Below are positions 1 through 12,955 of a stretch of DNA of 64,000 bases, piece by piece; position 1 is the stretch's first letter, and every line of letters starts with the position of its first letter. This stretch comes from Angiostrongylus vasorum. Lineage: Eukaryota > Nematoda > Chromadorea > Rhabditida > Metastrongylidae. The position numbers and the translations under genes are program-made. The notes under the pieces were generated by a model that saw only the letters and a list, made by a program, of their open reading frames with translations, had not been told where the DNA came from and ran no database searches. Location of the stretch: contig JADANN010000458.1 of assembly GCA_018806985.1 (NCBI GenBank), positions 1,364,001 to 1,428,000 of the forward strand, given 5' to 3'.

Positions 1-99
1 CCAGTTTTTCAAGAGCAAAGGAATTTCCCGCTAGAGATGAGAACCGTCTAGAATGACGAGTAATACTGGAATCAGTCGCATCTCCAAAAACAAGTTATA

Positions 100-252
100 A
101 CCACAGTGATGCTGAGATATTTGCAAAACGTCGAACCGCAGGTGTTTGCAGTGGAGATCGAACACGCTATTACTCTCCTTGGGGGTTAACCAGTTCAGCG
201 CCACACCATGCAGGGTCCCTTCGTTTCTCCTTTCTCTCAGTTGGTTTTCTAG
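100..252 (-). repeat. R3 short repeat
   Basis: This is a copy of the roughly 140-bp R3 family, recognised by the TGATGCTGAGATATTTGC end and the tRNA-like stretch around GATCGAACACGC. The same layout recurs near 9.76, 12.4, 29.9 and 46.6 kb in this orientation and near 10.0, 30.3, 35.9 and 63.8 kb in the other. It explains the small open frames at the left end of the window. Confidence 0.75.
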
Positions 253-1627
253 ACAAATTATAATGCCTATTTTAAATCCTCGCAGTGCCTTATTTCCCAC
301 TGGGGGAAAAAAAAAGGGAAAGGTTTTGCTACCCTGTCCCTTTTTTGCACGTCGAAATAAACAAGGCCCGAAAGGTATCGGAGGCTTGTCAAAAAAAATC
401 AGATTGCTTGCTTAGCTTTGCCAACCATGGCTCATATTGTATTGCTAGCACAAAGTTGCTTGATGTAAGGATTAATTCACCACATAATTCAATTCTATTG
501 GCCTGGAATTCCACTAGTAGAAAACTAGTTTTAGTTTTAAAACATCTACATAACTACCTCAAATCCAAGGTAATGCACGAAAACAAATATAGTGGAAGAA
601 ACTCCATAAAAGAAACTAGTCTTAAGATGTAAGCAGGCCTTGCTATCCTCGTTAGTGTTTGGGTAAAAGATCTTAACGATTTTCGGTAATGATGTGAAGA
701 GAACAAAACAAATTCGCTGCAGATTTTTCTGTTCGCTCGCAAGTTGAAACTGCCATGAACAACACCGACAAACTACAACATAAAGTAGTACTCCAGCCTA
801 ATTCCCTAAAAGTGGTTAGCACAAGCTCCTAACACTTACATGACGATATGCCTTGTCTCTGAAAAAAGAAGAATCTTGGGACAATGTTGGAAACTCAGTC
901 ACATTCGTCAGTACATACAACGAATTTGACCTTTTAAGTCATCGGTTGATTTGGTTTTTCGTAAGCCTTTCTCCTTCCGTTGATCACTCTACTATGCAAG
1001 TCACGAACAAGAGTGATAAAGAATCTCACTGTATTGGATCCTGATCTTCGCATTCCATTCGGAAATTCGCAGAAGCATTGAAGAACATTTCACCTTGCAA
1101 CGACTAACAGTATGTGCTCCACGGATAGATCTTTGGTATGCTCGACTAGTAATGAAATAGCGACAAAATGTCCCCATGTTCCAGTGAAGTTCGTTACACC
1201 TTCACCTCTTCATATGCTTGTGAATGCCTTTAGTGGTCACCGATTGCCTGATTTCACTTCCAATTTAACTAAGAAATTCTTAATCTGCTTTCTGCGCCAT
1301 TTTTTCATTGGTCATTATGTGAGCAACCAGTACTAATTTTTATATAGAAGCGAGTAAAACATCTTTGGGATAAATCTTCATCTTTACGATTTCTCTAGGA
1401 TACATTTCGGAACAAGTTAGTTTTTCTTAGTTGTTTAGCAACGTTCTCTTAGAAAAAAAGAGTAAAAGCTTTGGGTTTTTCATTATAACTGCAGACGTTA
1501 GGTTCCTGAAAGCGATTGAAAATGCTATTATTTTAAAAAAAAATCCGTCGCAAATCGACGAGTCTTTTGCTGGGTGGACGAATTCTGATAAACTATCAGT
1601 GAAGGAAGGATGAAAAAGCTATCTTAG
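253..1627. other. Left flank, no gene recognised
   Basis: No exon could be supported here, although the N-terminal exon or exons of the arrestin-domain gene should lie here or beyond the left edge of the window. A candidate piece after the TAACTGCAG acceptor near 1494 reads on to a GGGTGGAC donor-like site near 1575, but the protein it would encode is not clearly arrestin-like. Confidence 0.4.
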
Positions 1628-4600
1628 GATGATTGCCGACCATTGCACAGAGGAATTTTTTCTGTTAGAGGGACGACATACGGTTCCCTTTGAAGCTCGT
1701 CTACCGATGGATGTTCTTTCTTCTGTGAGTTTGCATTTCTTAAGGAGCATTTTTTTATTGATTTCCTAAAACTTTTAATTTAGCGCGGGAGAAAATGAAC
1801 TCGAGTTACTCTTATAGTACTATTGGTGTCTTTTCTCGATATCAACAATATATTCAATCAAACTCTAAATTTTCCATTGTCGCAATCACAAGATGGTTTC
1901 GAACAGCGTTATTCTTTGAGTTTTTTGAGTTCCAAACTGTTTACTGGTGTAATGTAACAGTAAAATTCATGCCAAAAATATTACAGAAGATGAGAAAGAT
2001 GCAAATTACATCTTTCTCATTAGATTTATCTGCCTCAATTAAATTGATTGGCCAGTGATTTCATCTCAGACAAGTTCAGCTGCCAACTCTTCCTGTCCGT
2101 TTTTAAGCATTTCAGTTGAAAGGATAGGCTGTTGCTAAGTGTCCTCGCTTCTCTACTACGTTTCATTTAGATAGATCGTGATAACTGCGGCTCAGTTCGA
2201 TACACCTGCACTGCGCTGATGATGATTCCCGAGGACGGCAACACTGAGATGGTAGCAGGTAGGCTTTTTGTCACATAATGCGTCAGAAAATCCTTCGTAA
2301 CAAAAATTGATAGATTCTCTTGGTCAGCTATACGTGGCCACTTTCCTCCAAAAACCGTGATAATGATGTTCATTTTATTAAGAATTATAACAGTTTTGTG
2401 TCACTTGAACCTGAGTTCAGCAAGATAGCGAACCGTATGACTTGAGAGGGATGACCAGAGATTGCTTTTCGTGATTTTGCACCAGTTTCTCATTAAAACA
2501 TGTTGTTAAAGGTGATGCAGGTGATTGAGGTGATTACTTGCAGAGAAAACTTTCAAGGTCTACCCGTACCTAAATCTTGACGCGCCGTACATGAGAGACT
2601 CTACTTCGTCTACGGAGGAGGAAATTGTGAGTGTCCGCTTCAAAGCGGCTCATGGCCTTAATTAATTTCTTTGCTTCGCCGTAATCTTTACTCAGCATTC
2701 AAGGACATATAATTCACGTTTGCTTCTGATATCTGTTTAAAACTTAAACTCAAAATTAGGCACCCTGCAATGCACATGGGATCAATTCCCGCGCCCTGGC
2801 CCATCAAGCCTTCCATCCCCCCGGGGTTGGCAAATTGGTACAAGACTTGTCTGGTAGGATAGCAGCACTGATTCATCGGTGGGCCACCGCGACTCATCGT
2901 AAAGACCAGGTTTGCATTCAATCGCCTCCAAACGATGCTTAAAGAAATTGAATGCATAGCACATCTCAAAAGGACTGATCAACGCCAGGAGCTTTTATCA
3001 TCTAGCTCTTACGTATTATTGCAAAACTGAATGTATTTAATGATTAAGTGTTCAAAGCCTGAAAACTTGTCTAATAATCGCAAGCGATAGAGTAGGAGTA
3101 GAATTTATGGTGTTTTTTGCTGTACTTTTTTTTGAAAAGAGATTTATCCCTTGTTGTTTGAACATTCTCAATAATTCTTGCCTTGTCATCAACGAGGCCG
3201 ACAGCAGACTTTTTTGGCACTTTATCGTGGCGGAAATTCATGCCTGTGGATATACGTGACGATAAGAATTTAGATTGTTGGTTGTTGTGGACGACCTCGT
3301 GGCACTATGGTAGCTTCAATGAAAGTGCAAGAAGTCGGTCTGTTGCCTGGTACGTGAAAGGACCCACTCCCAACGATTTCAATGACACCTTCATTCCACT
3401 CAGTTGTTCATTACAAAATGTCCGATTTTATAGTATGAACATCTCAGTTTTTCTTCTATTTATTTTTTTACACATGGGCACCTCATATGCACGTTAATGC
3501 ACAGATTTGGTTTTTTTTTGTGTCAGCCCTTTTTTTTTCTTGAACAGTCTAGCAAATCCGGCATTGGAGCGAAGATGAACGAAACGTAAACCTCAAGATT
3601 TTTTTCTAAATACATATATGAACTTGGACGCAAATGCATAAACACCGGCCGGAGAATTAGCGCTACACCCAACTAGGGGGAGCGCCAACGATTGTGTGGT
3701 ATAATATTGCCTCCGAATGTGGCGTGATTGAGATAAGGGGGAGCAGACCACTACTCGTTCTCATTTTCAATGAAGAGTAGGAGATGTTGAGTGGTGCGAA
3801 TCAGCAGAGATCGGTTGCAAAGCAAGTGGATTTTAAAATTCAGGCCTAGACGCTCTTTTTAGCGACGAAACCGATCCGTTGCTTGATCCCATTGTGTCTT
3901 ACTACTTTACAACAACCGATGACTGTTTTTCGCAAGATTCAAGGCTGAAGAATGAAAACATTTTGAGAGGCCGAGTTTCCATCGAAATAATATTACGAGA
4001 TATCTTGCACGCTTTTTTCTGTGGATGAAATCACTCGCTACATTCTCTTGAATCTTGGGTAAATCATTAGAGCAAGTAAAAACTGTAAGGAAATTGATAA
4101 AATACGCCATGAAATGCAACCTGCTAGGAAGTCATTGGTCAAGCGAAGAGAAACAATTCTGCCGCGCAACGACATACGCCTTCATGTTTTAGAAGTGGTA
4201 GTGCAGAAGGCGAAGGAATAGAAGTAGGAAACTGAAGTAGAAAACTGTCTCTCATCCCCCCATTGTCAGCTGAGTGAAACTTTTTCAAATAACTTCATTA
4301 CTTCATTGGCGAAAAAAACACTCGTCAATCAAGGGGCAGCAGAAAAAGACTTTCGACGACTTCATCCGAACCCCAATTTTCAACTTTTACACTAATGGTG
4401 TAGGTTTTGAACATGTTGCCAGAAAGGTTCCATCTGGAACGATACTTACTTTAGTTGGTAGTTAAATCTGAATCAAGTCTTATCACTTGAACACTACATA
4501 TGGTGGCTTTTTCTTCGATGTTTAATACCTATCTGGTATCTGGGATAGGCCACGTACAGAGTTGAATTCTAGAAAGGTTGCAATCATCTTAAATTTAAAC

Positions 4601-5416
4601 TCAAAATCTGAAATTTAATACTAAACAACGCAGCGTACCACGTGGTCGTCATCACTACTTTTTCAGGTGAAACCACGAGAATCACGTTAACCGTTGAGGA
4701 CCGAACGCGACGGAAACGTTGGCAACGAAAGAAGGTAAACGACAATTGTTCTTGCCAAAAGTTGTTAACGAATTACAAGAGAAAAGAGAGTGCAGATAAG
4801 AAATTGCAAGGCACGAAAACTAAATTCGCTAATAAGCTTGCTTTATCTTCGACTGGAGGATGAGCCACATTGTTGGTTTGCGGCGGAAATCGAGCATGTG
4901 AATGCGTTTGTGCGGCTCGTTCCTCACTGCACTGCGATGTTTACACTGTTTGCCCTCATTAACGAAATGAAACATACGTTTGATAGGCTTTTAGCGTTCG
5001 TGTTTTACAGGAACATCACGAATGTGTACTGATATCGCTGTGTCAGCAACTCGACTTCGTTTCCACTAGTCGATACGAATCGCATTTGGTTGACCGCAAA
5101 AGTGTTACCATAGCCGTCGAATCTCATGTATGATCTCTACAAAAGGAATTACTTCCTTTATTTAAGATTTGTATGAGGAATAGGTCTCATTTCAGTTGTT
5201 GATCTTCACTTATAGGGCACATGTAAAGCTCGACCAGGATCAGGTCCTGAAACGAAGGAGATCGAATTCTCTGTGCCGTCTGATCTTCCGCCTACTTCCA
5301 TACATGCGGATCGCTTAGTGACGATCAGCTATTTCTTCAAGCTAGATCTGGATCAGTTCGATATCATTGTTCCTGTGATCATTGGGACCACAAAGACACC
5401 AGGAACTCTTGAATAA
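1628..5416 (+). CDS. Arrestin-domain containing protein (alpha-arrestin/ARRDC-like), N-terminus missing
   Basis: Seven exons are joined by canonical splice sites in matching phase: 1628-1724, 2171-2258, 2544-2626, 3274-3349, 4667-4734, 5011-5127 and 5216-5416 (TAA at 5414-5416), giving 242 residues. The N-lobe part reads EEFFLLEGRHTVPFEARLP, then a block CGSVRYTCTALM, then EKTFKVYPYLNL. The C-lobe begins GCCGRPRGTMVASMKV followed by LLPGETTRITLTVEDR, then CVLISLCQQLDFVS, and ends with EIEFSVPSDLPPTS and the VPVIIGTT motif typical of arrestin C-lobes. Alpha-arrestins are cytoplasmic adaptors that link membrane receptors or transporters to trafficking and ubiquitination. No PPxY motif is visible in the short C-terminal end, so recruitment of a WW-domain ligase is not supported. 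An R2 SINE lies in the intron at 2760-3000. The start of the protein was not found. The family call is firm; the exact orthologue is unknown. Confidence 0.85.
1990..2020. repeat. Small perfect hairpin in intron
   Basis: Two 12-bp arms (1990-2001 and 2009-2020, ATGAGAAAGATG and its complement) enclose a 7-base loop. It sits inside the first located intron of the arrestin-domain gene. No function is implied. Confidence 0.6.
2760..3000 (+). repeat. R2 tRNA-derived SINE
   Basis: This copy starts within the tRNA-like head (box B-like GGGATCAATTCCCGCGCC), runs through the shared core (GGGGTTGGCAAATTGGTACA read in this orientation) and ends near CTTTTATC. It lies in an intron of the arrestin-domain gene. 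Better copies occur at 24.46 kb and, inverted, at 27.24, 48.5 and 53.3 kb. Confidence 0.75.
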
Positions 5417-8400
5417 TTTTTGTGCTGTACTAGAGTTACTGCTAGTCACAGTCAGCCGAGAAAATTCCGTCAATTTTAGATGCAGTTGAGTTGACCAGGA
5501 GAATAACTCTGCAGCGAATAATGGGTGAAAAGTGTATCCAGACGTCCATCAAAAGTTTATAGGTTGATGGGAATATCATCAAACGCTTAGTTGGGTAATA
5601 TATAGCGCATTTCCTTGATAGCTTATAGGTTGCACTTGCAATGAAGAAACTCCAGAAATTGAAAGAGTTTAATGAATGTGGCAACGTACCAGGCTTTATT
5701 CTCAATCAGGACTTCTTCATATGAGTAATTGCTCATAACTAGTCTTTTTTTCAACGAAGCGAAGTTTAAGCGCGAGCATACTTTCCTACGACGCAACAAC
5801 GCACAAAATCTGCGTTGGTTGTACAACAACCAAAATCCATATGTATTCTTTCAGTCCTTTTCTATCCCAGTTAGAGAAAGGCCGCGCTTGAATTAGGTTC
5901 AGGCAGTTCAGCATGGAGTTTCTGGCAGGTGCTGCCCATAAGAAAAATTTAATCGAATGTGATACATCCAATTAAATTCCGACGTCGTCAATCAAACCAG
6001 ACGTGTTTGACCTAGTACAGAATGAGGTATTGGTTATTTATGCATGCAAGCGATCTCATCATAAGATGTTTCATACTGAATGTTTCTCTGAACCCTCATC
6101 TTTCATAGGAAGTTTTTTGCTTCTTAATTTTTTAGTGCTATTGTTTCACAGTCCCACTGCTCTGTGGTTTTATTCTACCTATACTCTATGCACTAATTCA
6201 CGTAACAAAAGCCAAATATTCTTTCCTTCGTGCTCGCCCGGTGGAGTCACATCTATCCTTTTTCATCACCAATGTTTTCCTTCTTTCTCTTTTTCTTTTC
6301 GTTCTTCTCAAGACAATGGGTATAGCGCAATGCCGAACAACGTTGAAAAATACAACTAGATCGATCCACTAGATTCTTTTAACAGTTTAAAAGAAGAATA
6401 TACTAGAAATTTCACAGGAGTCAATTTAAATGGATAAAAACACAGTTAGAATGCCAATAGACTTCTATATTTCTTTGATATGAGCTCAGAAATCCATAGG
6501 TTGCGGTGGAATTCCAGCAAACGTCTCACAAACAGCTGTGGTAAAATGGGATAAGGCATGTTAAAAAAACTGCCTGTAACGAAAAACACTGCCATGATTC
6601 CTGGCCATTCTGGTTTTTTCTCTTTTTCATACTTCAGTAGCAGAGCAACAGGCATCGCTCTCGTACTCTCACCATTTAGTTCAAACTTACCCGATCAAAG
6701 AGAAAGAACTTTTTTCATGAATCCAGGTCTTAACGCTAGAGACGTATTTTGTTGTCTTATGGTACTTCTTTAGTTCTTATAGACGTGAACTATAACTTTT
6801 TTTACGATCTTCATCCAGCAAATGCACGTCTTACTGTGTTTTCTTCGTCGGTTCGGCCTCGTTTCGTATTCGCATAGGTGTTCGTTGCGTTGTTATGGGT
6901 ACCTCTCCCGATCTATCACGTCATGTTCTCTAGACTTCTTCCACTATCTCGGTGTTACTGCCTAATGCTTATAGAATATGATATTTTTGTATTGTTACAA
7001 AGATGAATTTTAATAAAGTTCAATTACTGACATTTTCATTTGAGACGCACAAGAGTTGGTCAACGTTCTTAACACAACGTATTTCACAACCACCGACGTT
7101 TTTGGGGGTTTTCTTCAGAGCCTGAAGTGGTCAGAAAGACGAGCGGTTTCCTCACTTTACTACCTTTATAACTCCACAATGAAGTCCTTTATTTTAATTG
7201 AAATAATAGACAGCTTTACAAAATACCATTGATTATTGTTGACTTTGGCAGGGACAGTAACAACTGCGTAGTGGTCTGTTCAAATTAGATGGTAACTGTG
7301 TGCCTCCCCCAAGAAATCTACTTAAGGTATCTTCAACAATGGAAATATTCTTTTTATCACAGGAATCCTGAATATCTATTTTATAAGTAAATATGGCGAC
7401 TTTAGACCAAATTGTGATAGAGAACTAATCTACAAAAACTGTAGCATTCAAATTAAGATCTTCTCGCTCCAACTTCAAATCGCTGAAGAACTTAAAATAA
7501 ACAAGGGAACGTTTAAAAGGATGATTTAATTTCTTGCCAAGATGGGCGGAATTGCACAGGCTCAAGTATGCAGTGCTTCCGTAGGGAGCTCTGACTGTTA
7601 ACAACTCCGGCCCCTATGACCGTGGCGGTGAGGACGACAACGTGAAGTCGGAAATCGCGGCTGTGAAGCGGTGCCATGGAGCGGAACACCAAATGAACGC
7701 ACTAGAATTCTCAAGGAAAAACCCCGACGAACGACTTTTACCACAGTGCTTGTAATTGAAATAAAACTCTAAGCCTGGAGCTTTGAGGTATTTTCAGTAG
7801 GTCGCACACTACTTTCTTTTTTTTGTGCTGGCGGAAAAAAATGAGGGAGGAAATGGAAATCAACATCAAGCTGACTTTGTGTGAAAACGCTAAAGGATGT
7901 GGGTAGTTCAATATTCTACTTTGCCTCGCCAGCTTTTAAGACGGTTTTGGACACTTTCAGGAAATGTTTGAAAATATGCCTGGTGTGAATTGAATCCAAT
8001 GCATTCTATACGAAGACATTGACGGCTTTCAAATTCAGACCAAAATATCTCAGATCATAGTGAACTTTAATAATTTAAAAGTGGGTAATTGTAAGCGGCG
8101 CATTTTTCATTACGGGGAGTAAACGTATTATTCTGCCAAGAAAAAATTCTGATGTTCTGAAGCTCACGGAATATACTTAACCCAGATAGTTTTCCGTAAG
8201 AAGTCGTATTTCGAACACCGAAGCAGTTGAATAAACTGGTTTTCATCTGAGACATAAAGATGTTCCCTAAAGTAATGTGGTTGCTTGCGGCTACGGAATT
8301 TTCATAGGATGTGTTGGAAATTTAGATTCTCTCCTTCAAGCCATTTTATAGTTCAAATAAAATTTAGTGGAAATTTACATAAGCTCAAGAGATGGTGCGA

Positions 8401-9664
8401 GATATCCTTCATAAATGTTTCAAGTTTCCAACATCTTAAATAATCTATTGAATGAGAAGTTACCCTCAGTTGTCAGAAAACCTGCATCGGGGGGTTATTT
8501 AATGAGAGCGCCGTAGGCTTCATTTCCTAAAAATTGAATTAAATATAGGATAGACATATAATGTGAAGCTGAAAAGAGTCCCACAGCCGATGTGGTGAAA
8601 GCAGAGAAAGACCGAGTAAGAATTGGTGTAAATGGAAAGCGGTTTACAATTTTCAACACTACCAAACCCTACACGGATTGAGGTACTTGGGGGGTACTAC
8701 CGTTTTGTTGCTAGGAGTAGCTCCAACGAATTCTGGCAAAGTGCATCGTATGCGGTTTGAGAACTAAATATAAACCGCGAAAAACACTGCCGTGGGCGGT
8801 AGTCGTTAAATCTGTTCACTTTATCTCGGACATACAAGCACAAGCATTACATTAGAGCACTTTGGAGTCGTTTTAGAGTTCAATGCTAGTGGGAAAATTG
8901 TCACCGATAGGTATAGAATCAAGCGGAACGCGTTACTCTATCATTTATTACGTATCTTATAAGTACTGCTCCAAAAAGTACACTAAAGAAGAAATTATCT
9001 GAACTTCATGACACCTAAGTGTAAAGTTTTATTCTTATATATCACATTTGTTCAAGGTTCACCGTTTCTAATAGGAAAGCATCCTAGAAAAATGGTTTTG
9101 ACATGGGACTAAAGACTAAGAGCAAACGGACAAAACACTAATATGTCGGTCTGAGAACTCCGTACGATCTTTTTCAATCCATAACAAATACTCTGCCCAA
9201 GTGGTACCCAACCAGTGAAAGATTTTGTGCACCGCCCTCTCCGCGAAAACACGGTGAAGGCGACAACTGATGGACTAGCTGAACAACTGCCTTCGATAAA
9301 CCACATCCAAAAATTAGAAGTAGTGAGAAGGCGTCTCGTTGGTCCATTGCCGCCAACGCCGGATTTCGTGTGGCGAGCACATAGGACGACGTCTAACTTC
9401 AGACTTAGCTTCGTTTTTGACAATAAACAATAAATTCTCATGATGGAAACTCTTCAGAGTTTGAGAACATAACGGAATTGCAGAATAAACCTCAGTTTAC
9501 GCACCAGGGTATGCATGATATGTATGGTACTATTTCCTATACATCACAATGGCCCAACATACATTTCTCTCACTATTTTGAAGTGTTTTGCAGCATAAAC
9601 TGCCCAGAAAGGAGTCATATATAACCTCGTCAACAATGTGTAAAACTCTATGTTGAACTACTTC
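5417..9664. other. Intergenic stretch, nothing recognised
   Basis: I see no exon series, RNA gene or known repeat in this 4.2-kb stretch. A poly(A)-signal-like AATAAA occurs near 7011 with no gene I can attach to it. The open frames at 6003-6359 and 9109-9441 show no family resemblance. The block around 7590-7720 is locally GC-richer and may be a dispersed repeat with no second copy in this window. Confidence 0.4.
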
Positions 9665-10170
9665 TTATTTATTGCTTATTATTGAGCCCACGGAAACAGT
9701 AATCGCCGGTTCGAATCTGGACTAGGGTCTGAGTTTTGAAAATATCTTAGCATCCACAATGATGCTGAGATATTTGAAAAACTCCACAGCGCAGGTATCT
9801 GCGGTGGGGATCGGTCACGTTATTACCCTTCCCGCATTTACCACCACAGCATCCGGGTCTTTTGTGTCGACTCAGTCGTGTTTCATAGGTGCTATAAGCA
9901 ATCACCCGTCAACGGGATTGATCTGGGGAGCACAAATCGGCATTAAACTCAGTTAAGCTGAAGTTGTAGTATAAATCACAATGTAATCCCGAAAGGCGAA
10001 ACGAAGGACCCGCATGGTGTGACGGTGAACGCGTTAGCCGCCGGAAAGGGTAGTAGCGTATTCGGTCTCCACCACAGACACCTGTGTTCCGGAGTTTTGC
10101 AAATATATCAGCATCCTTAGGGGTGTAATTCTATGCGATTTCAAACTTCCCGTTCAGAACGGGAAGTTCC
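9665..10170. repeat. R3 cluster: + copy, - copy, spacer, + copy
   Basis: A plus-oriented R3 end (9685-9756) meets a minus-oriented copy (9758-9880) across the near-palindrome around 9750-9775, followed by a spacer with AGCACAAATCGGCAT and a plus copy (about 9985-10125). The minus copy, spacer and plus copy are arranged as at 29.94-30.41 kb, which suggests a mobile unit with long inverted ends rather than chance insertions. A 25-bp palindrome lies at 10144-10168 (AACTTCCCGTTC arms, one central base). Confidence 0.65.
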
Positions 10171-10299
10171 ATAACGGAAAATTAGCGAACGGCAAGTCTG
10201 AGTTAGTCGGCAAGGCAGTGTTCTTGTTCCCACGCATTTCGTGAAGTTCTTAGTAATCACTCATACGACTCCATACATATTTTTTACTATTTTGTTTTA

Positions 10300-10572
10300 C
10301 AACACCTGTCACCACATCTATTCCGCAGTTCCTAGCACTACTTGCATTCGACACGTTCACATCCGTCATCCACGAAGGTCTTCGAACTTTTCGCATATGG
10401 GTTCGGCTGCTGCCTGAGAATCTATTCTTTACGAAAGTTTTAAAATGCTGGTTGAGTCGATTATCCTTGCAATCTTGCAGATATTAGAGCTAAGGCGTCC
10501 CTCGCTTGAAAGGGTAGAGCGATGGGAAGGCGGTCGAACTACCACCTTGTTTTCTGGTGGACTGCATCGCAA
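10300..10572 (-). repeat. R4 tRNA-derived SINE (diverged)
   Basis: The order of blocks (GTTCGGCTGCTGCCTGAG, then GCTGGTTGAGTCGATT, then a tRNA-like head ending GGTGGACTGCATCGC) matches the minus-oriented copy at 30.64-30.90 kb, and more distantly those at 15.3 and 34.8 kb. It abuts the R1 copy that follows. Confidence 0.6.
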
Positions 10573-10578
10573 TATACA

Positions 10579-10947
10579 TTGATACTTGATACTTGAATGG
10601 CCTGTCCTCGCTGGTTGTGCGGGCCCCAGCATAATCTCCATTTTTCGGAGATTTGCTGATTAAGCCATTGTGGTTCCCTGGAATCCCGAGGTCAGCCTGG
10701 CCAAAGTCTGCCCCAGGTCTTCACCACCACAGGCACTTGCAGCCCTTGTGGATCAGAGGGAGATTTGCCACCATGCGACTTTAATACCAGGACTGTGGTG
10801 GATCCTGGGAATAATTTACTCTTAGCTAGACTTCCCAATGGAAACGCCAGACTCCTCGGCTTGGGAGACCCTGCCAGGGTCCTCCTCTGTACATTGCAGT
10901 CCGACACCCAGGAACACCTCTAAGCCATGATGTAAACCGTTGGGAGG
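10579..10947 (-). repeat. R1 retroposon, near full length
   Basis: The element lies on the minus strand: its 3' tail (tandem GATACTTGATACTTGA as read on +) is at 10579-10595 and its 5' end (AAACCGTTGGGAGG on +) is at about 10947. It aligns by eye along its length with copies at 13.17, 17.67, 45.8 and 50.3 kb. Confidence 0.8.
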
Positions 10948-11210
10948 CATCGCTATATATAAGTGAAGAAACTACCGTCGTTGCTATAAACCAAGCATCA
11001 AACATTTACACTTATTTGCACTCAGTGGAACAAATTATTGTCAACAGCTTCACTTTCACACCCTAACAAATTACAACAACGGAGATCAGAGAAGCAAATA
11101 TAAAACAGGTGAAAATCACCAAATTCATAAGTATTGCAATGAAAAACAACAGATTTAAAGCGATAACAGAGACCACTTGTAAAAGAGACCGGAAATTTGC
11201 AGACAAAAAA

Positions 11211-12955
11211 TTAGAAAACCGCTTCCAACTGTGTGAAAACATAGTCACCTAACTACATAAATCTTCAGAAGCATGGTATACATAAAATTATTGCGTATCA
11301 AACCCGAAAACCTGGCAGAGAGTGTGTAATGTCCATTTACTTTGCTCGGTGCCTTTGCTGACAATTCCATAAATCTCGTTCTGGAAAACAAACGTGCAGT
11401 AGCAACCCGGAGTGTTTAGTGTGACCGTTAGAACACATTAATCTCACCTCGATAGATCCACGAACTACAAAATTATGTACCGTAATCGCTCTTCGCTGCC
11501 CAATACGATAAATACGACCAACAGCCTGGAATTCGAAGGTAAAAAGTGTGACTGAGAATGCAGAATGTCACACGCGGAGAGTGAACAAGTACCTGAGCAA
11601 AGACAGACATCTCTGTGATTGGTTCCATAAACACCACATGGTTAGCCTGAGTCAAATTCAGTCCATTTGCACCCATTCGGAGAGGTAGTAGAAGAATCTA
11701 AGTAGAAATAACATGAACGAAATCCACACAACTTCACAGAAAAAGCGGTCTGGAAAACACTTTTTTGAAAACTATGTGTATTTAAAAATTAACACTAGTT
11801 AAAAATAAGACAGTAAAACTAGAACTATGAGGGAAAAATTGGAACTCACAAGAGAGAACGTGATGCGCGAAAATGAAAAAGAAAAAGTCGTAATACATTT
11901 AAGAAGTGAGTAAAAGTTGGTAAGCAAAAAATCTATTCGTTGACAATGGATATCCCTGTAGAGTGGTCTGCCTTCAGACGCTACATTTTTAAAAAACACC
12001 ACCAATGAAAGGCCAGTTTTAGGTAAGCTTTAAACTTCACTCAAGTCTCAAAGATAGAGATTCTACTTCCTAAAACGCAGTGTTCAAGTCAACATGTTTC
12101 TAGTGTTCTTGAGTTTTTTGTCAGCTACTGCTGGAACGAAATATTCGTTTCATCCAATTTGTTTGCAAATGAATGAGCTGTGGTGGACGAAATCTATCTC
12201 GTAGGTATAGGTGTGAAAGCTTTTTTAAACACTTCGTATGGATGAAGCAACATTGGCCTAAAATTTCGACCTATGGCTTTCATATTCCACAAATAAAACA
12301 GCGCTTTAAGTGCAAAACTGAAAGTATACCGATAAGAGAATGATACACACTTCAAAAGTGATGGGTGAAAGCAGGTGGATATAACCACAACGATGCTGAG
12401 ATATTCGCAAAACTTGGACCCCAGGCCAGATCGAACCACAGGGATTATAACTGCCAACCAAATTTTGGTAAAAAAAAGTTTACAAATATCTTAAAGATTC
12501 CAGCGACTCTTTTAAAGGAAAGCGATAACTCCTTGGAATGTGAATTCGATCATATCAGCCTAAACTATTTCACCTACTATCAATTAATACAGTAAAGGAG
12601 ACCAATGAAACATGAGATTTTTCCAATGAGACACATTCTAATACAAATACTTCGTACCTTAAGTTCCGGGTTATTTCGAAATTTATTCAACATATTCGAT
12701 TTCAACCCTCTACTTATTACCAAAGCTGGTAATTTCAACAGCTTGAGAAGCTCCTCAAAAGGAGGAATTGCTGCTGAGATCGACGTGAACACAATAATCT
12801 GGAAAACAAATACGAAAAAATAACGGCTCGTAAAAAAATGTTCCATATTGGTTAAAGACAGATTTTCAAAGTAATCAGAGTTTGGCACAATACCATACCT
12901 TATTAGTGCAATCCTCCGCAATAAGGTTCTTCAATAGTCGAATTATATTCTCAAA
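11211..12955 (-). CDS. SHPRH: SHPRH exons: helicase C-terminal domain and stop
   Basis: Exons are 12899-12955 ([16 protein letters not shown]), 12658-12798 ([12 protein letters not shown]), 11593-11697 ([20 protein letters not shown]), 11448-11525 ([19 protein letters not shown]), 11312-11380 ([10 protein letters not shown]) and 11211-11228 (LEAVF, stop). All six are in phase 0 with GT donors and AG acceptors. The block GANGLNL and the Q-x2-GR-x2-R-IGQ arginine finger motif correspond to SNF2 motifs V and VI, needed for ATP hydrolysis; both look intact. The chain ends soon after motif VI, as in human SHPRH. The last exon is only 18 bp, so its acceptor (CACACAG) deserves transcript support. 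Confidence 0.88.

Noticed and set aside
2509..2543. GGTGATGCAGGTGATTGAGG as an RTE tail
   Set aside because: It resembles the RTE tail unit, but no RTE body is next to it and it lies immediately before an arrestin exon acceptor; probably chance or a very old remnant.
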